This document shows, in pieces, positions 1 through 11,129 of a stretch of 64,000 nucleotides of DNA. The first letter of the stretch is position 1; the number at the start of each line of letters is the position of its first letter. The position numbers and the translations under genes were made by a program. Origin of the DNA: Neofusicoccum parvum (Eukaryota > Ascomycota > Dothideomycetes > Botryosphaeriales > Botryosphaeriaceae); contig CP087215.1 of assembly GCA_020912385.1 (NCBI GenBank), forward strand, positions 620,001-684,000. Reading direction: 5' to 3'. Under the pieces are notes generated by a model. It was not told the DNA's origin. It made no database searches and was given only the letters and a program-made list of their open reading frames with translations.

Positions 1-333
1 GCGCCCGCCGAACTGCCTCCCCAGCTCCGCCCGCCGCGCTGCCTCTTTCACTAGCGACCACCACAACGGCGACGGTCGCGACCTCCTTCGCTCACTTGCT
101 CTTACTAACAAGCAGCCACGCGCTCCACGCCTCCTTCCGCCTCTCCGACGGCCTGCATGCTAGGCACGTGGCGCCCAGCACAATTCATCGTCGGATTTAG
201 CACCCACCGTGCGTGAGCTCTTTGTCTGATTTCTGCTAGCTTTGTCCTTCACGAATGAGCCGACATTTTTTTTACTGACCGGTCGCAGCTTGTCCTCGCC
301 TGTTGTTTCTAGGGAAAACAAAGAACCGTCGCC
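1..333 (+). promoter_or_regulatory. Upstream region of the AT-hook gene
   Basis: GC-rich, pyrimidine-rich sequence with no supported coding region. It probably holds the promoter and 5' leader of the gene starting at 334. The window edge hides whatever lies further upstream. Confidence 0.4.
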
Positions 334-3300
334 ATGTCTTCTTCTCCGGACCCGCTGTCCTTCGTCACAAGCTCGCCCTCTAAGAGCGCTGCCATGCGCC
401 GCTCCGCCAAGAGAGCAACACCCCAGCCTCTGGCCCGACTATCTCCCAATGTCCAGCGATCCGATCCATTCCTCGAGATTCCAGACCTCGGTCATGTCTC
501 GCCGTCCAAGTCCATCACCATGACCACTCCCAGGGCCGCCGGCTCGTCTCCCTGGCGCATCAAGGTCACCGTTGAAGCCCAACCGCACGATGAATACTCG
601 CAGGACGAGAACAGTCTGACCTCGCCCACGGGCGCGCGTGCGGCTCGAATTGCTACTCAGACAACCACCATTCCATTGAACGATGCCAATGGATCCTCGC
701 CGCTAAAGAGGAGAGGACGGCCAAGAAAGTCCGACACTCTTCCTGCAACTCAGACGACGACGATCCAGCTGAACGACGCGAACGGTTCCTCCCCGACCAA
801 GAAGAGAGGAAGGCCGAGGAAGTCGGACACGACTCCTGCTATTGCTACTCAAACGACCACCGTACCGCTCAACGATGTCAATGGCTCGTCTCCGGTCAAG
901 CGGAACGGTAGGGTCAAGAAGGGCACACCCGTCCGCAAGCCGAGAAAATCCATTACCAGGAGCCCCGAGGATAGTGAAGTCAACTCCTCTCTAAGCGACG
1001 CTTCATACCACCCGTCAATGCGAGCCCCTGTCAGAACCCGTAGGAGTTTATCTAAGGATGTCAATGTTCCGGAGCCTATTCGCGCTGCTGCCATGTACGG
1101 CCCCAGGTCACCCGAACAACTCCAAGAAGAGGCTGAAGACGAGCAGCCCATTACCTCCAGCTCTTCCATCGGGCAACGACGGAGGTCGGCACGCGCAAGC
1201 TCGGGCGTTGGCGACATTGCTTCAGATACTGTCTTCAAGCAGATGGAGGACAACGAGCAGACTCCAAAAGCGTCATCTTCGAGACACGTCGGCAACGATG
1301 AAGACATGTGGAAGTCCATGATCAGCCACCACGAGTATGAGAGTGACCCGACCGCCGAGGAAGAGTCTAACTCGTCCGACGACGAGCTTGACATTGTCAT
1401 GCCGGATCAAACCATTGGCGAAACCACCATGCTACACAGTGAAGAATTCAGCATGGTGTCTTTGGACTCCCTACCAAGTATGAAGATTGCGCAAAATGGC
1501 ACATCTCCCGCAGGTGTATCTCAAGCAGCCAGTAGGCTTCCATCTCTTCGAACAGATCCAATCCCACAGGCACGCAGACAGACCTATAATCGACACGCCC
1601 TCTCGTCGCCGTTGCCCGAAATCAACGATTCTATCGCTTCAGTTTCCTTCATGCCTTCTTCGCCGCCGATCCGATTCGCCGCACACACTCCGCCCAGACG
1701 CCATAACACCAAGTCGCCATCAGCACCACCGGCTATTCAACAGGTGGAGATGTCGCCTTCTAAGGCGGAGACTCCTAAGCTGGTAAATGTTGTCAAGGCT
1801 GGAATTGCATTGCAAGGCGTTGTTAACGGAAACAATCGGGGTACACAGGATAGGAGACCGTCGGATGATTTCAGGGAAGAGGCCCAGCGCGCGAGGCTCG
1901 ACGATATGTTCAGCGACTTCGGATCCGGGACGAAACGAGAGCTCCAGGCAGGCCTTCGTCTTGGCCAGCAGCTTGCCGAACGTGCACGCTCGCGCCCCAC
2001 AACCCGCGAGAGCACTCAAGACCCCAGCCGGGAAGCGAGTGTTGAGCGGCCAGCGACCCGCGGCAGTAGCGCTGCTTCAGACGGCGAGGTGTTCGATGGC
2101 CCGAGCGTTAGCGGAACCTCGCACCAGGATTCGAGCCACCACCGCCTTCCCACGCCAGACGACGAAGACTACGCTCTCGCCTCCCCGCCACCTCCTCCAT
2201 CTCAGCTTTTTGCTCAGCAGCCCGACTTCGCAGCCAACCCAGCCCAGACACAGCTCATCAGCCCAGCAAGAAGCCAGGCAAGCCCCAATGCTGAGGAGAT
2301 GCAGGATGGGGCGAAGACACCTCCGTCCACCGAGGAAGAGGATGGAGACGAACCTCAGAGTTATCAGGATAGTGAGCTGCGACGGGAGCCCGGCGAAGAC
2401 TTTGACGTTTACTGGCAGCGGCGTCGCGAAACCATCAGCCGAAAGATCGACGAGGCTGGTTCCAGCCAGGTCATCGTCCTCAGCTCTGACCGGAGTGAGA
2501 GCAGTCAGCTAAGCGTCGAGTCGTCCCAGAATGCGCTTGATGGAGACATCTGGGAGGAGGAGGGTAGTCGCAATTCTAACACACGGTCTGCTCGCAGACG
2601 CGAGAAGCGCGGTGCTGCCAAACGCTCAGGTGAAAAGTCTGGGGAGAGCGCTGGATCCGCAAGTTCCCGTCGCGGAAACCCAAATGGCTCCTCGCTGCGA
2701 AATCAGTCTGAGTCGGGTGGTGGGCGGGAGAACAGCAGATCATCTGGTACCAGAGCTGGTTCATCGAGAAGTGCGAACAGGGAAGGCGCTCAAGGCCGAC
2801 CAAGATCCTCACGGACGGAACGGTCTAGCAGCGAGGAATCTTCCGAAAGCGCGCTCACACCTGACAGTGGGTCCGAGGTCGAAAAGACCGAGGACACGGG
2901 CCTCTTTTGGCACCGCTCGTCTCAATCACCGCAGCCAGAACCACCACATCTAGAAAGCAACAAACTAGATCTGTCAATGTTGATGGCGATCAACGACAGC
3001 CCGGCCAAGGAACCTGTGTTGGCAACCCCACCCAAGCTCCACCCCTCCAAAACACCATACAACCTTGGAGCTGGACTTAAAAGCTCACCTGTAAAAGGAA
3101 GCCCGCTGAAGCAGCAGATCATGTTCTCCTCTCCTTCTGCGGTCAACAGCAGTCCCTACCACAGGATCGAGCACACCATCGCAAGCTCGGTTCTACAGGA
3201 CGGAGACACAATGGCCATCGACGAGGACAGCATGTCTTCGGACACTACGCAGCTTAGACAAGACGTTGCAACTCGCCCACTCAGCGGCAGAACGCGTGTC

Positions 3301-4404
3301 ATTCCTCCAAGTCCTGCTGTCTTCGGCCCAGAAGATCTGGAGGTCCAGCGCCAGATCGAGAACGAGCTTACCCCACGCACCTCGCGCATGAAAACCCTCA
3401 ACCTCGGAGGGAATAATCGTCGACGTCTCTTTGATGACAACAGCGATCCGACACTGGAATCCGAACCTTCAATCCAAGTGGAACAGTCTTCGTATCTCAG
3501 CAACCGATCTTCTGAGAGGTCGACGCACCGCAGCCGCGACAGCCAGGTTGAGCAGACCTACGTGGAGGAGGAGCAGCCTGCAGACCTTTCTCTGAATGAG
3601 AGCCGTTCTAACATGACGACACTGAACGTCAACAAAGAGCGCAGGCCTCTGTTCGAGCAGAAAGCGCGCATGCCTCTCTTTGAGCAACAGAAGCCAATTG
3701 GCTCCGTTGCTGCTCCACCGGTTCAACTTATCGCTAAGCACGCACCTCAGCAAGCACCTCAGCCCGAAGTACAGCACTCCGGAGGGTTGTTTGGGCGTCT
3801 CTGGACGGCCATGGGCAGCAGCACTGAACCTGTTGCGCCTCAGGTACCTCTGCACCCGCTGGCATTACGCTACAACAATCTCCCCAAGATCGCACCGTGG
3901 ACCAAGACGCACTGGGACACGCTCGACCGCATCTACCAGCGCTACAAGCGCCACCCCGAGCAATTCTCACCTCAAGACCCTCTCAACAAGACTCTCCTCG
4001 CCCAGAAGTACCAGTGGCGACCTGGAAGTTCCAAGACGGAGTCTGTCTCATACTACACCAATGTCAAGATGCAGAACTGGAACTACACGGTCAAAATCAC
4101 GTCCGAGCTGCTCGTCTGCTGCGCCATCTTCATGCAGCTTCTCACGCTCAAGGACGCCGCCGAGTACCGCCGTGCCACCGGCAAGGACATTGTGCGCGGT
4201 AATTTCATGCAGAAAGATAGGACCGGCGACCCCATCACCCTGCGCGACGTCATCGCCCGCATGTTCGGCGTTGTCGGTGGCGAGATGGTCCGCGCGGATG
4301 AAAAGAGAGGTATCTGCGTAAGGAGGGATTTGGATCAGTTGAAGTTCAGTTACCCGTGGGTGCCGGGCTGGTGGGATGAAATGGGAAGGTACCTGCATGA
4401 TTGA
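334..4404 (+). CDS. Large disordered AT-hook DNA-binding protein
   Basis: Single exon, 1356 residues. Most of the chain is low-complexity, rich in Ser, Pro, Arg and acidic residues, and is predicted to be disordered. Residues about 107-199 hold three tandem copies of a roughly 31-residue unit (start ATQTTT, middle LND-NGSSP). Copies one and two each end in a canonical AT-hook core (RGRPRK). In copy three the core is degraded to NGRVKKG. The last ~170 residues (from about PLALRYNNLP) look folded, with many aromatic residues (WTKTHWDTLDRIYQRYKRHP, WVPGWWDEMGRYLHD), and are probably the conserved part. AT-hooks bind the minor groove of AT-rich DNA, so a nuclear chromatin role is inferred. I do not recognise the C-terminal domain. 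The ATG at 334 follows a short leader and is the first in this frame. Confidence 0.85.
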   Translation: MSSSPDPLSFVTSSPSKSAAMRRSAKRATPQPLARLSPNVQRSDPFLEIPDLGHVSPSKSITMTTPRAAGSSPWRIKVTVEAQPHDEYSQDENSLTSPTGARAARIATQTTTIPLNDANGSSPLKRRGRPRKSDTLPATQTTTIQLNDANGSSPTKKRGRPRKSDTTPAIATQTTTVPLNDVNGSSPVKRNGRVKKGTPVRKPRKSITRSPEDSEVNSSLSDASYHPSMRAPVRTRRSLSKDVNVPEPIRAAAMYGPRSPEQLQEEAEDEQPITSSSSIGQRRRSARASSGVGDIASDTVFKQMEDNEQTPKASSSRHVGNDEDMWKSMISHHEYESDPTAEEESNSSDDELDIVMPDQTIGETTMLHSEEFSMVSLDSLPSMKIAQNGTSPAGVSQAASRLPSLRTDPIPQARRQTYNRHALSSPLPEINDSIASVSFMPSSPPIRFAAHTPPRRHNTKSPSAPPAIQQVEMSPSKAETPKLVNVVKAGIALQGVVNGNNRGTQDRRPSDDFREEAQRARLDDMFSDFGSGTKRELQAGLRLGQQLAERARSRPTTRESTQDPSREASVERPATRGSSAASDGEVFDGPSVSGTSHQDSSHHRLPTPDDEDYALASPPPPPSQLFAQQPDFAANPAQTQLISPARSQASPNAEEMQDGAKTPPSTEEEDGDEPQSYQDSELRREPGEDFDVYWQRRRETISRKIDEAGSSQVIVLSSDRSESSQLSVESSQNALDGDIWEEEGSRNSNTRSARRREKRGAAKRSGEKSGESAGSASSRRGNPNGSSLRNQSESGGGRENSRSSGTRAGSSRSANREGAQGRPRSSRTERSSSEESSESALTPDSGSEVEKTEDTGLFWHRSSQSPQPEPPHLESNKLDLSMLMAINDSPAKEPVLATPPKLHPSKTPYNLGAGLKSSPVKGSPLKQQIMFSSPSAVNSSPYHRIEHTIASSVLQDGDTMAIDEDSMSSDTTQLRQDVATRPLSGRTRVIPPSPAVFGPEDLEVQRQIENELTPRTSRMKTLNLGGNNRRRLFDDNSDPTLESEPSIQVEQSSYLSNRSSERSTHRSRDSQVEQTYVEEEQPADLSLNESRSNMTTLNVNKERRPLFEQKARMPLFEQQKPIGSVAAPPVQLIAKHAPQQAPQPEVQHSGGLFGRLWTAMGSSTEPVAPQVPLHPLALRYNNLPKIAPWTKTHWDTLDRIYQRYKRHPEQFSPQDPLNKTLLAQKYQWRPGSSKTESVSYYTNVKMQNWNYTVKITSELLVCCAIFMQLLTLKDAAEYRRATGKDIVRGNFMQKDRTGDPITLRDVIARMFGVVGGEMVRADEKRGICVRRDLDQLKFSYPWVPGWWDEMGRYLHD
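652..930 (+). repeat. Three tandem 87-99 nt coding repeats carrying AT-hooks
   Basis: In-frame tandem copies at 652-744, 745-843 and 844-930 inside the AT-hook gene. Each unit begins ATQTTT and is followed by an AT-hook position. Copies one and two keep the RGRPRK core, while copy three has lost it. The size differences are whole codons, consistent with duplication under coding constraint. Confidence 0.85.
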
Positions 4405-6259
4405 TCGAAAGTGGTTTTGACGATGTTTATGAATTGTTGCTTCCTATTTTTTTTTTGTTTTTTTAACTTGGAGTTTGGCAGGCCAAAATATGGCTGTTGA
4501 GAGATCATGAGCGATACCTTTGTTACATGTCGGCGTTTTCTTACTATACTGCTCAGTCAAATCAATTATGAGTGACCACATCAAACAATCTTGAGCGGCA
4601 CCACCGAGCTATATTATCTGATGTCCTACCAAAAACGCTTCAAGATGCGGTCACGATTGTTGCAGATTGAGATCAATTATCTCTGTATTAGCTTTTTCTT
4701 AATCCTACAGGATGATGCGTTTGATTGAGAACACAAAACTTCTACTGCGTGATCTATGAGCAATCTTATCTAACTATTCCGCCACCGGAGTCACTGATAG
4801 CACGTAAGGTTGCTTCATTCCCAAGACATCTCTGAAAAGAGTCACCATACCGCTCCCGGTAGGCTAGAGTTCAAGACTGCATTGTTTCGTACAAGAATAG
4901 GATGAGAGAGAGTTGGATTCTCCCTTGTTGACTTCTTGAGAAAAAGAGTTTTGCAGGTCACTAGTATCAGCCCATAGAAATATCACACATAAATCAATGA
5001 AAACTGGATTATTTCGCTACTTATCAACAAACTACTACCATAGGCAACTGATATGGATGTTTGGTACTGTTGACGAAGCAGAGGACCTAAATATCACTCT
5101 GAAGCCGATTGTCCGTCATTTCATTTCAAATATCTTATCCTCCACCATATTCCTTCAATATAGGGCACGATATTGCTCAACGGAGATCCGATTTCAGAAA
5201 GCATGGAGGAACTGTGACCCAAAGGGGCTGCTCCTTCGTTCCGCTCATAGCGAACCGCCCGCTTAAATGGTTTGAAAATTTGATCGTAGATCCAGAAAGA
5301 TACGAGCCAAACCGTTTTGAACGGCTACGCGTGGGCAGGCCATGGGCAAAGAAATGCTTTAACGAGGAACTTGAGAGAGATGTTTTGCTTAATGGAGCCC
5401 CGAGGGATAATGACAGCTGTGAACTCTGCTTCTTTGAGAATGACAACTGTTACCTGGTGGTATGCTGTGGGCTCATCACGAGGCTCATCACGAGAATCCG
5501 CATGCACATCTCAAAGACGAAATATGTAATATCTCTCCTAACTATATGCTACAGGCCCTTCCTGATACCATCCTTTAACTTTCCTTCCCATCATCCATCC
5601 CGTCGTTACAACAGAGCAACCCACCCACTAGGCAAAAAGCGAACCAAACCACCGAAAGCTTTCAAAAGCAACAATCCACCCGCACATCCCATCATTGAAA
5701 TCATGAAAAATAAAACGTCAAAAAGAAGCGAGAAAAAGCCAAAAAAAAAGCCTCCTCCAAGCGAATTCGTCAAACATCGTGAAAGGCAGAACCCTCACAC
5801 GCGTGAGGGAACAGATAGATATAGAGCAAACTGTAGGGGTATAAGACCTGGAAAAAGAAAAGAGCGGGGAAAAACGCGCGCGGGATGGAAAGACAAGGGG
5901 AGAAGAAAAAACACAAGGCGCTCCACTATACCCATCCCACAACCAGATGAACCCCCCCGAACCGCCCAGGAGGAAAATGCAGCCGCCCATGATATGTGTA
6001 TGATAATGTTTGAACACCCCCCGCACCGGAATCGACCGAGAAAAGCCTGTATCAAAAGAGCCGTAACACATGGTCAATCGCCCTCGACAGGAACGCCAGA
6101 CTGCAGATAGCAACGGAGCAAAAACCCCAAGAATCAGCAAACACCGTCCAGAGCAAAGGATAAGAAAGAAAAAACTCGGCCCCCATCCCCCTTGGAACCC
6201 ATGTCGTGTCCGCTGATGGTTGGATTGTTGGCGTTTGTTGGTAGAAAATTGGTGTTTGC
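4405..6259. other. Long AT-rich intergenic stretch
   Basis: About 1.85 kb between two converging genes. The first ~1.2 kb is clearly AT-richer than the flanking coding DNA and contains T and A runs near 4447 and 5704-5750. A 12-nt direct duplication (ggctcatcacga) lies near 5469-5492. One open frame crosses 5109-6110, but it resembles no protein, contains lysine-rich translation of the A-rich tract and overlaps the likely 3' UTR of the BTB gene. I see no supported gene here. Confidence 0.5.
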
Positions 6260-7969
6260 TCACTCGTCCCACACTAAATCCTGCTCTTCCACCTTGGTGC
6301 ACGTGAGGTACGGCAGGCCGTGTCCCAAGTCCCGCATGTCGAGTTCCAGGTAGTTGCGCATCAGCGGCTTGACCACGTCGGCAGCCAGGTTCTTGATCTC
6401 CTCCATGCGGCGCTCAAACTTGCGCATGTTGTCTCTGGTGTAGAACTCTGCGTTAAGTTTCAGGAAGCGTTTGAGCTCGTCGCGACCAAGGTATGCGTCA
6501 CCGCCTGCGCCGATCAATCGGAACACGCGGCCGGTGTTGAGTGGAGGGGGTGGTTCTGCGGGTTGCTGCGCGACGGCGGACGACGTTGTTGCTAGGGCGT
6601 TGGTACTTGCGTTCCCGGAGGGTCCGTTGCGGGAGCCGGCCCGACTATTGGGAAGAGCGCGATTGGTTGTTTTCAGAATCGGGGCGGGAGGTCGCGAGGT
6701 GTTTTCTGCGAGCCATTGGCGGAACAACGACATGGCCATCCAATCAATGAAGCCGTTGCTGGGGGTGATCCTGTCGCCCCTGGTAGTTGTGAGAGACAGT
6801 TTGAACAGTTTTGTCTCGATCTTGGTCTTCAGTTCCTCCATCTCATCGGCCTTGTCCTCGATGACCTCAAGCACTGCTTGGGGGATTTGGCCGCGAAGCT
6901 GGCTTGCGCCGGCCGGCCACTGGCCGACCACATGAATTAGTGCTTCTGAGTAGATGACCCGGCTCCGTGCCAGAAAGCCCAGCTTCAGATATGACGGCGG
7001 GTATTTTGCGATCTGCTTGAAGAGCCGGCCTTGGAAGCGAAGCAAGTGATGGTCGACGCGCGGGCCGATGACTTCCAGCGCGTCATACATGTCGGCGATT
7101 TGAAGGAGTGTCTTGCACTCGACGTACGCCTGTGCGATGTTGACCGAGTCTAGCGCGGGTGGGTAGTTGTAGAAGATGCGGAAAAGATTTGCGTAGTCGC
7201 GGAAGATGTCGTCCTCGGGATCGTAGGTGTGGGCGGGCGGGGCGGTGATGTTGAGTGATGAGAAGTTGGCCATGCTGCGGAAGAAACCCGCGCTGGGAGC
7301 CGCAGGCTTGTTGTGGGCGGGCGGCGGTAGAGGCGCATGGTCTCCCGCAAAGGCCATGGGTGCTGCGTCCTGTCGCATCGGTTAGCCGCAGAACGCTGAA
7401 GTGGTGGGCTGATGTTAATGGTTGCGCCGACATACCTTCTGCACCAAAACTGGCATCTCGTCGCCATTCTCACCCCAGTCCAGCTCGAAGCGCCATCTCT
7501 TTCTCCGGCCACTCTCGTCGACCTGGGCAGCACCAGACGGGAGCCGTGCCAGCGCACTGCCGTTTGGTATTGACCTGCCCTCCTGCGGGCCGCCGTTGAA
7601 TTCAGGATTGGTCTCCTCGTCGAAGAAGCCGCTGCACTGGGCCAGGATCAGGCGGTGCAGCAGGAAGCGCTCCTCTCTCCTCGGGGCGGTGGCGCCGCCG
7701 TACGGACTGATCGCATTGGCCGAGCCTCTGCGCGAATGCGGATTCGAGGTGATGACAATCTCGACATCGCCGGTGTGGGTGAAGATGGGGAACTCGTTTT
7801 GCGGCTGGTACGAGACGCCGCCGGCGTGGGAGCGGATCTGGCGCGAGTGGCGCCGGTGGGAGGAGATGAGCGGCGCGCGCGAAGTCGAGGCGACGGACGG
7901 CGCGCGCGAGGCCGGGCGAATCTGCAGGGCCTGGCGGTCGATGGGACCCGAGTCGGGATACGAGACCAT
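6260..7969 (-). CDS. BTB/POZ-type domain protein (fungal family)
   Basis: Two exons on the minus strand, 7436-7969 and 6260-7369, with a 66-nt intron (donor GTATGT, branch GCTAAC, acceptor GACAG). The product is 547 residues. After a disordered N-terminus of about 50 residues comes a BTB-like core: GDVEIVIT, then FLLHRLILAQCSGFF, an acidic and Ser-rich insert, and RWRFELDW..MPVLVQK. The second half is helical, contains an IFYNYPP motif, and ends at a conserved-looking YLTCTK..DLVWDE. BTB proteins form dimers and often recruit CUL3, but this fungal branch has no known partner that I can name. The join sits between a complete LVQK codon end and DAAP, which keeps the frame. The ATG at 7969 is the first good start. 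Confidence 0.8.
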
Positions 7970-8965
7970 GGCGGCGGTGGTTGCGACGCGCGACTACAGC
8001 ATGGGCAGGCGGCCGGTCGAGAGCCGGGTGTTGGGGCGGCGACGGGGAGGAGGCTGGGAGGCGTGGTGTTGATAGCAGCAGCTCGTCGGCGCCAGGAACC
8101 CCGCGTGACCTGGGCGTCGCGTCTCAACCGCCGCGCTTTATCGATAGGCACAGAAACGACGCAAGGAAAAAGCTAGCCCTCGCACCGTCGCAGCGGGCGC
8201 GCGGCGGCCGTGTCCCCTTTTCAATCCAGCGTGTTTCGCCCGCGCACATGCACGCCGCTGCGGCCGGCTCGAAACAACAGTCCACTGCCAGCCAGCTTTT
8301 GCGCCAAGCTTTGAGACGTGGCACACCAAGCTCGCGCTCTGGCCGCGGCCGCAGGGGTCGCGCCGCCCCAGCGCCAATCGGCCAATCGCCCGCTCCACTC
8401 CCGCAAACCTCTCACCAGTCGCGAAATCTTCATCCTGTGCGCGACTGCGGTGTGCGTCCTGCAGCGGTGTGTAGGCAATTTTCCCACCCCCTTCATCAAC
8501 GCCATGCGCATCTCGTCCACTCGCCGGGAAACGCCATCTGCACGCCAACACGTCGCCTGTCGGACCATCGCCCGCCTGCCTGATCGCCGCCACGCGAGTG
8601 CCCATTGCCGCTCTGGGAATTTCACGATGCGAATCCCCGAGCGTTGTCTCCTCCTTGCCAAACGCCAGCTCCACGCCCGTCCCCACAGCACTCCACCTGC
8701 ACCCGTCAACTCCAGCTGCCGTGCCGCCCGCTCCGCGCAAAAGCCAGGTGGTGAGAGTGCTTGCTTGCTTATTTTCTACGGGAGTACACTTACACATGGT
8801 TACTGTGGCAGCTACAGTGGCGCCTGTCCTTCGTGCGCCCAACTGCCGTGAGCAGCCTTTTCGTCCGAGCCTGGGTGCGCAGCACGCAAACGACTGACCT
8901 CAGAAACACCCGTCGCGCACAGCTTGAATTCCTCACCGCATCCGGCCGTCCCTTGTCCTGTGACT

Positions 8966-9000
<35 letters not shown>

Positions 9001-9320
9001 TTCGCGCTCCTGCCGCTGCTGCCCAGCGTCGTAGGGCTGCGAGGCCTCCAAACATTGCATCACCAGACATGACGACCCTGGCTGGCGATGATACAACTGT
9101 GCTGAAACCACACACCGGCTCACCACGTGGAATTCCGAGTCGTGGTGTTGCACATCGGGAAGTGAGACAGCCGATACCTCGCTTGCGTTCCCCACCGTTG
9201 GGCGGGTGCAGCCGCGCAGCCGCCTTCTGGAAAACGTCGTGGCCAAAAAACTTCTTACTGATCTTCGCCTGCCCCAGCGTTTCGGTCCGTCGTGGCAGTC
9301 TCTGAGCCTTCACGCGTGTT
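7970..9320. other. GC-rich intergenic region
   Basis: About 1.35 kb between the start of the BTB gene and the 3' end of the seryl-tRNA synthetase gene. Several open frames cross it on both strands, as expected for GC-rich DNA, and none looks like a protein. It should hold the BTB promoter and the DIA4 3' UTR. A heptamer repeat lies at 8967-9000. Confidence 0.45.
8967..9000. repeat. Heptamer tandem repeat (atcccgc)x5
   Basis: Just under five perfect copies of atcccgc in a row, in non-coding DNA downstream of the seryl-tRNA synthetase gene. A simple minisatellite. Confidence 0.9.
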
Positions 9321-10877
9321 TCATGACTTCCGCTTCTTCTCAATAACCTCCAGACCGCCCATGAACGGCCGCAGAACCTCCGGAATCGTGACAGTCATCG
9401 TCTTCTCGTCCCAGTTGTTTTCGAGAATGGCAGCCAGCACTCTCGGTACCGCCATTGCCGTGCCGTTCAGCGTGTGGGGGAAATCGAGCTTGCGCCCCGC
9501 CTTTTCGAGTCGGACCTTGGTCTGCAGTCGGCGAGTCTGGTAGTCGGTGCAGATGGACGTTGACGTGACCTCACCCCACCCGGCATCACGCTCGCGGCGA
9601 GACGGGAAGAATGCCTCGATGTCACGCTTCCTCGCCGCGCTGGCTCCCAGGTCAGTCGACGGCATCTCAAGAATGCGGCAGTACAGGCCGAGCGACTGTA
9701 GAATCTCGGTCTGGATCGAGAGCATCTCGTCGAAAACCGCCTCGGAATGGGCCACGCCGCGCTCCGTGAAGAATCCCTCGCCTTCGTGCGTCTCAGGCAG
9801 CGTCCAGGCGAACATCTCAACCTTGGTGAATTCGTGCACCCTGTACAACCCCTTCGTATCCACACCTCTGCCTCCAGCTTCAGCACGGTAGCTCCTGTTG
9901 ACGCCGACCATCTTCAACGGCAAGTCCGCATCTTCAACCGTCTGGCCAGCCATGAGGCCGGCCAACGGGATCTCGGCGGTGCCCGCGAGCACCAGAGATG
10001 GCTTGGCCTTATCCTTCTCCGCTTGCTCAAGCGCATAGATCTGCTGTTCGCCGCTCTGATCTCGGGGCTGGAAGCCGCAAGCAGAGGCGATGTGGGAGTA
10101 GACAATTGAGGGCGGCGAGACGGGCTTCCAGCCTCTTTTCCTGGCAACAGTCAAGGCATACTGGACGAGAGCCTGCTCCAACAGTGCGCCCTCGTTCAAC
10201 AGGTAGTACCAGCCCCAACCAGATGTTGAAGCGGCACCAGCAAAGTCCAGCAGTCCTAGCTCAGAGCCAATCACGACGTGTGACTTCCACACGCGGTCGG
10301 TAGTATCGCCTTCGCCAGCAGGGTGCTTATTTATGTAGCCGATGACCTCGGGGTAGTCGCCGACCGGGGTGTTCGTGCTGCTGAGATTGGGCAGCTCGAG
10401 GGCCAGGCTCTCCATGCGCTCGACGAGCTCCTTTTCCGTGTCCTCAATGACTGTGAGCTTGTCCTTGATCTGCTTGCCCTCGGCGATCAAAGCGTCCTTG
10501 TTCATATCGGGGTCGGGCTGGGTGTCGCCGCTCAGCGATGCGGCGTTGGAGAGCTTGCGGCGCAGCAGGTTGCCACGCTCGCGCAGCTGGCGGGCATTGA
10601 CCTGGCACTCCTTCCATCGCTCAAACAGATCGATTATCTCCCAGGAGTTCTTACTCTGGCCCTTGTAGTTGCGATCGATGCAGTTCTGCTCGTATAGACC
10701 GGGGTTCTGGCGGATGTGCTTGAGGTCGAGCTGCGGCTTCGGAGCTGTCGATGGCCTGACATAGTGGCGGCGCGGGAGGGCGTGGAGTCGGGGCTGGCGT
10801 GCAGCGGCAGTTCGGGAGCCCAGCAGGGCGGAGCGGCATGAAGCGCATGCGAACAGGGAGGCCGAAGGGGGCTTCAT
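9321..10877 (-). CDS. DIA4: Seryl-tRNA synthetase, mitochondrial
   Basis: Single exon, 518 residues, class II aminoacyl-tRNA synthetase that charges mitochondrial tRNA-Ser with serine. The N-terminus (MKPPSASLFACASC, then several Arg and no acidic residues for ~45 residues) looks like a mitochondrial presequence ending near RRHYVRPS. The tRNA-binding coiled-coil arm follows (LDLKHIRQNPGLYEQN, QLRERGNLLRRKLSNA). The catalytic core shows VNRSYRAEAGGRGVDTKGLY (motif 2 region), FTKVEMFAW, and a C-terminal motif 3 region (TVTIPEVLRPFMGG). The frame is open upstream to 11111, but only the ATG at 10877 gives a targeting-type N-terminus. It is divergent from the gene at 11130 over 252 nt. Confidence 0.9.
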   Translation of the reverse strand: MKPPSASLFACASCRSALLGSRTAAARQPRLHALPRRHYVRPSTAPKPQLDLKHIRQNPGLYEQNCIDRNYKGQSKNSWEIIDLFERWKECQVNARQLRERGNLLRRKLSNAASLSGDTQPDPDMNKDALIAEGKQIKDKLTVIEDTEKELVERMESLALELPNLSSTNTPVGDYPEVIGYINKHPAGEGDTTDRVWKSHVVIGSELGLLDFAGAASTSGWGWYYLLNEGALLEQALVQYALTVARKRGWKPVSPPSIVYSHIASACGFQPRDQSGEQQIYALEQAEKDKAKPSLVLAGTAEIPLAGLMAGQTVEDADLPLKMVGVNRSYRAEAGGRGVDTKGLYRVHEFTKVEMFAWTLPETHEGEGFFTERGVAHSEAVFDEMLSIQTEILQSLGLYCRILEMPSTDLGASAARKRDIEAFFPSRRERDAGWGEVTSTSICTDYQTRRLQTKVRLEKAGRKLDFPHTLNGTAMAVPRVLAAILENNWDEKTMTVTIPEVLRPFMGGLEVIEKKRKS

Positions 10878-11129
10878 AGCTTTGTTGGGAGGCGGGGAGA
10901 TAATGCGCGAGAGTCGTGGTTCGATCGAGTGGACGGATGGAACTGGCGGGAACTTTTTCGAGGGCGGGGAGCTGGTGCCAGCTGGCGGCCGCAGCTGCAG
11001 CGCGTCGCTCCCGCATGTGCGGCGCGCAGCCGACTGACGCCAGCGGGCCCACGTAGCTCGTCCACTGCTTCTGAGCTGCACCTCACGCGTCGTGCGGCCA
11101 GAGCAGTCCATCCTTTATCTTTGCCTGCC

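Noticed and set aside
1787..2512. 241-residue open frame overlapping the AT-hook gene
   Set aside because: It is an alternative frame of a long, GC-rich coding exon; its sequence is Arg/Ser/Pro-rich without structure.
5109..6110. 333-residue open frame on the plus strand
   Set aside because: It does not resemble a protein, is full of Lys-rich translation of A-runs, sits in AT-rich DNA and overlaps the likely 3' UTR of the BTB gene on the other strand.
10915..10935. Possible tRNA B-box (ggttcgatcga)
   Set aside because: The match to the B-box consensus is imperfect, and no cloverleaf or A-box at the right distance could be found.
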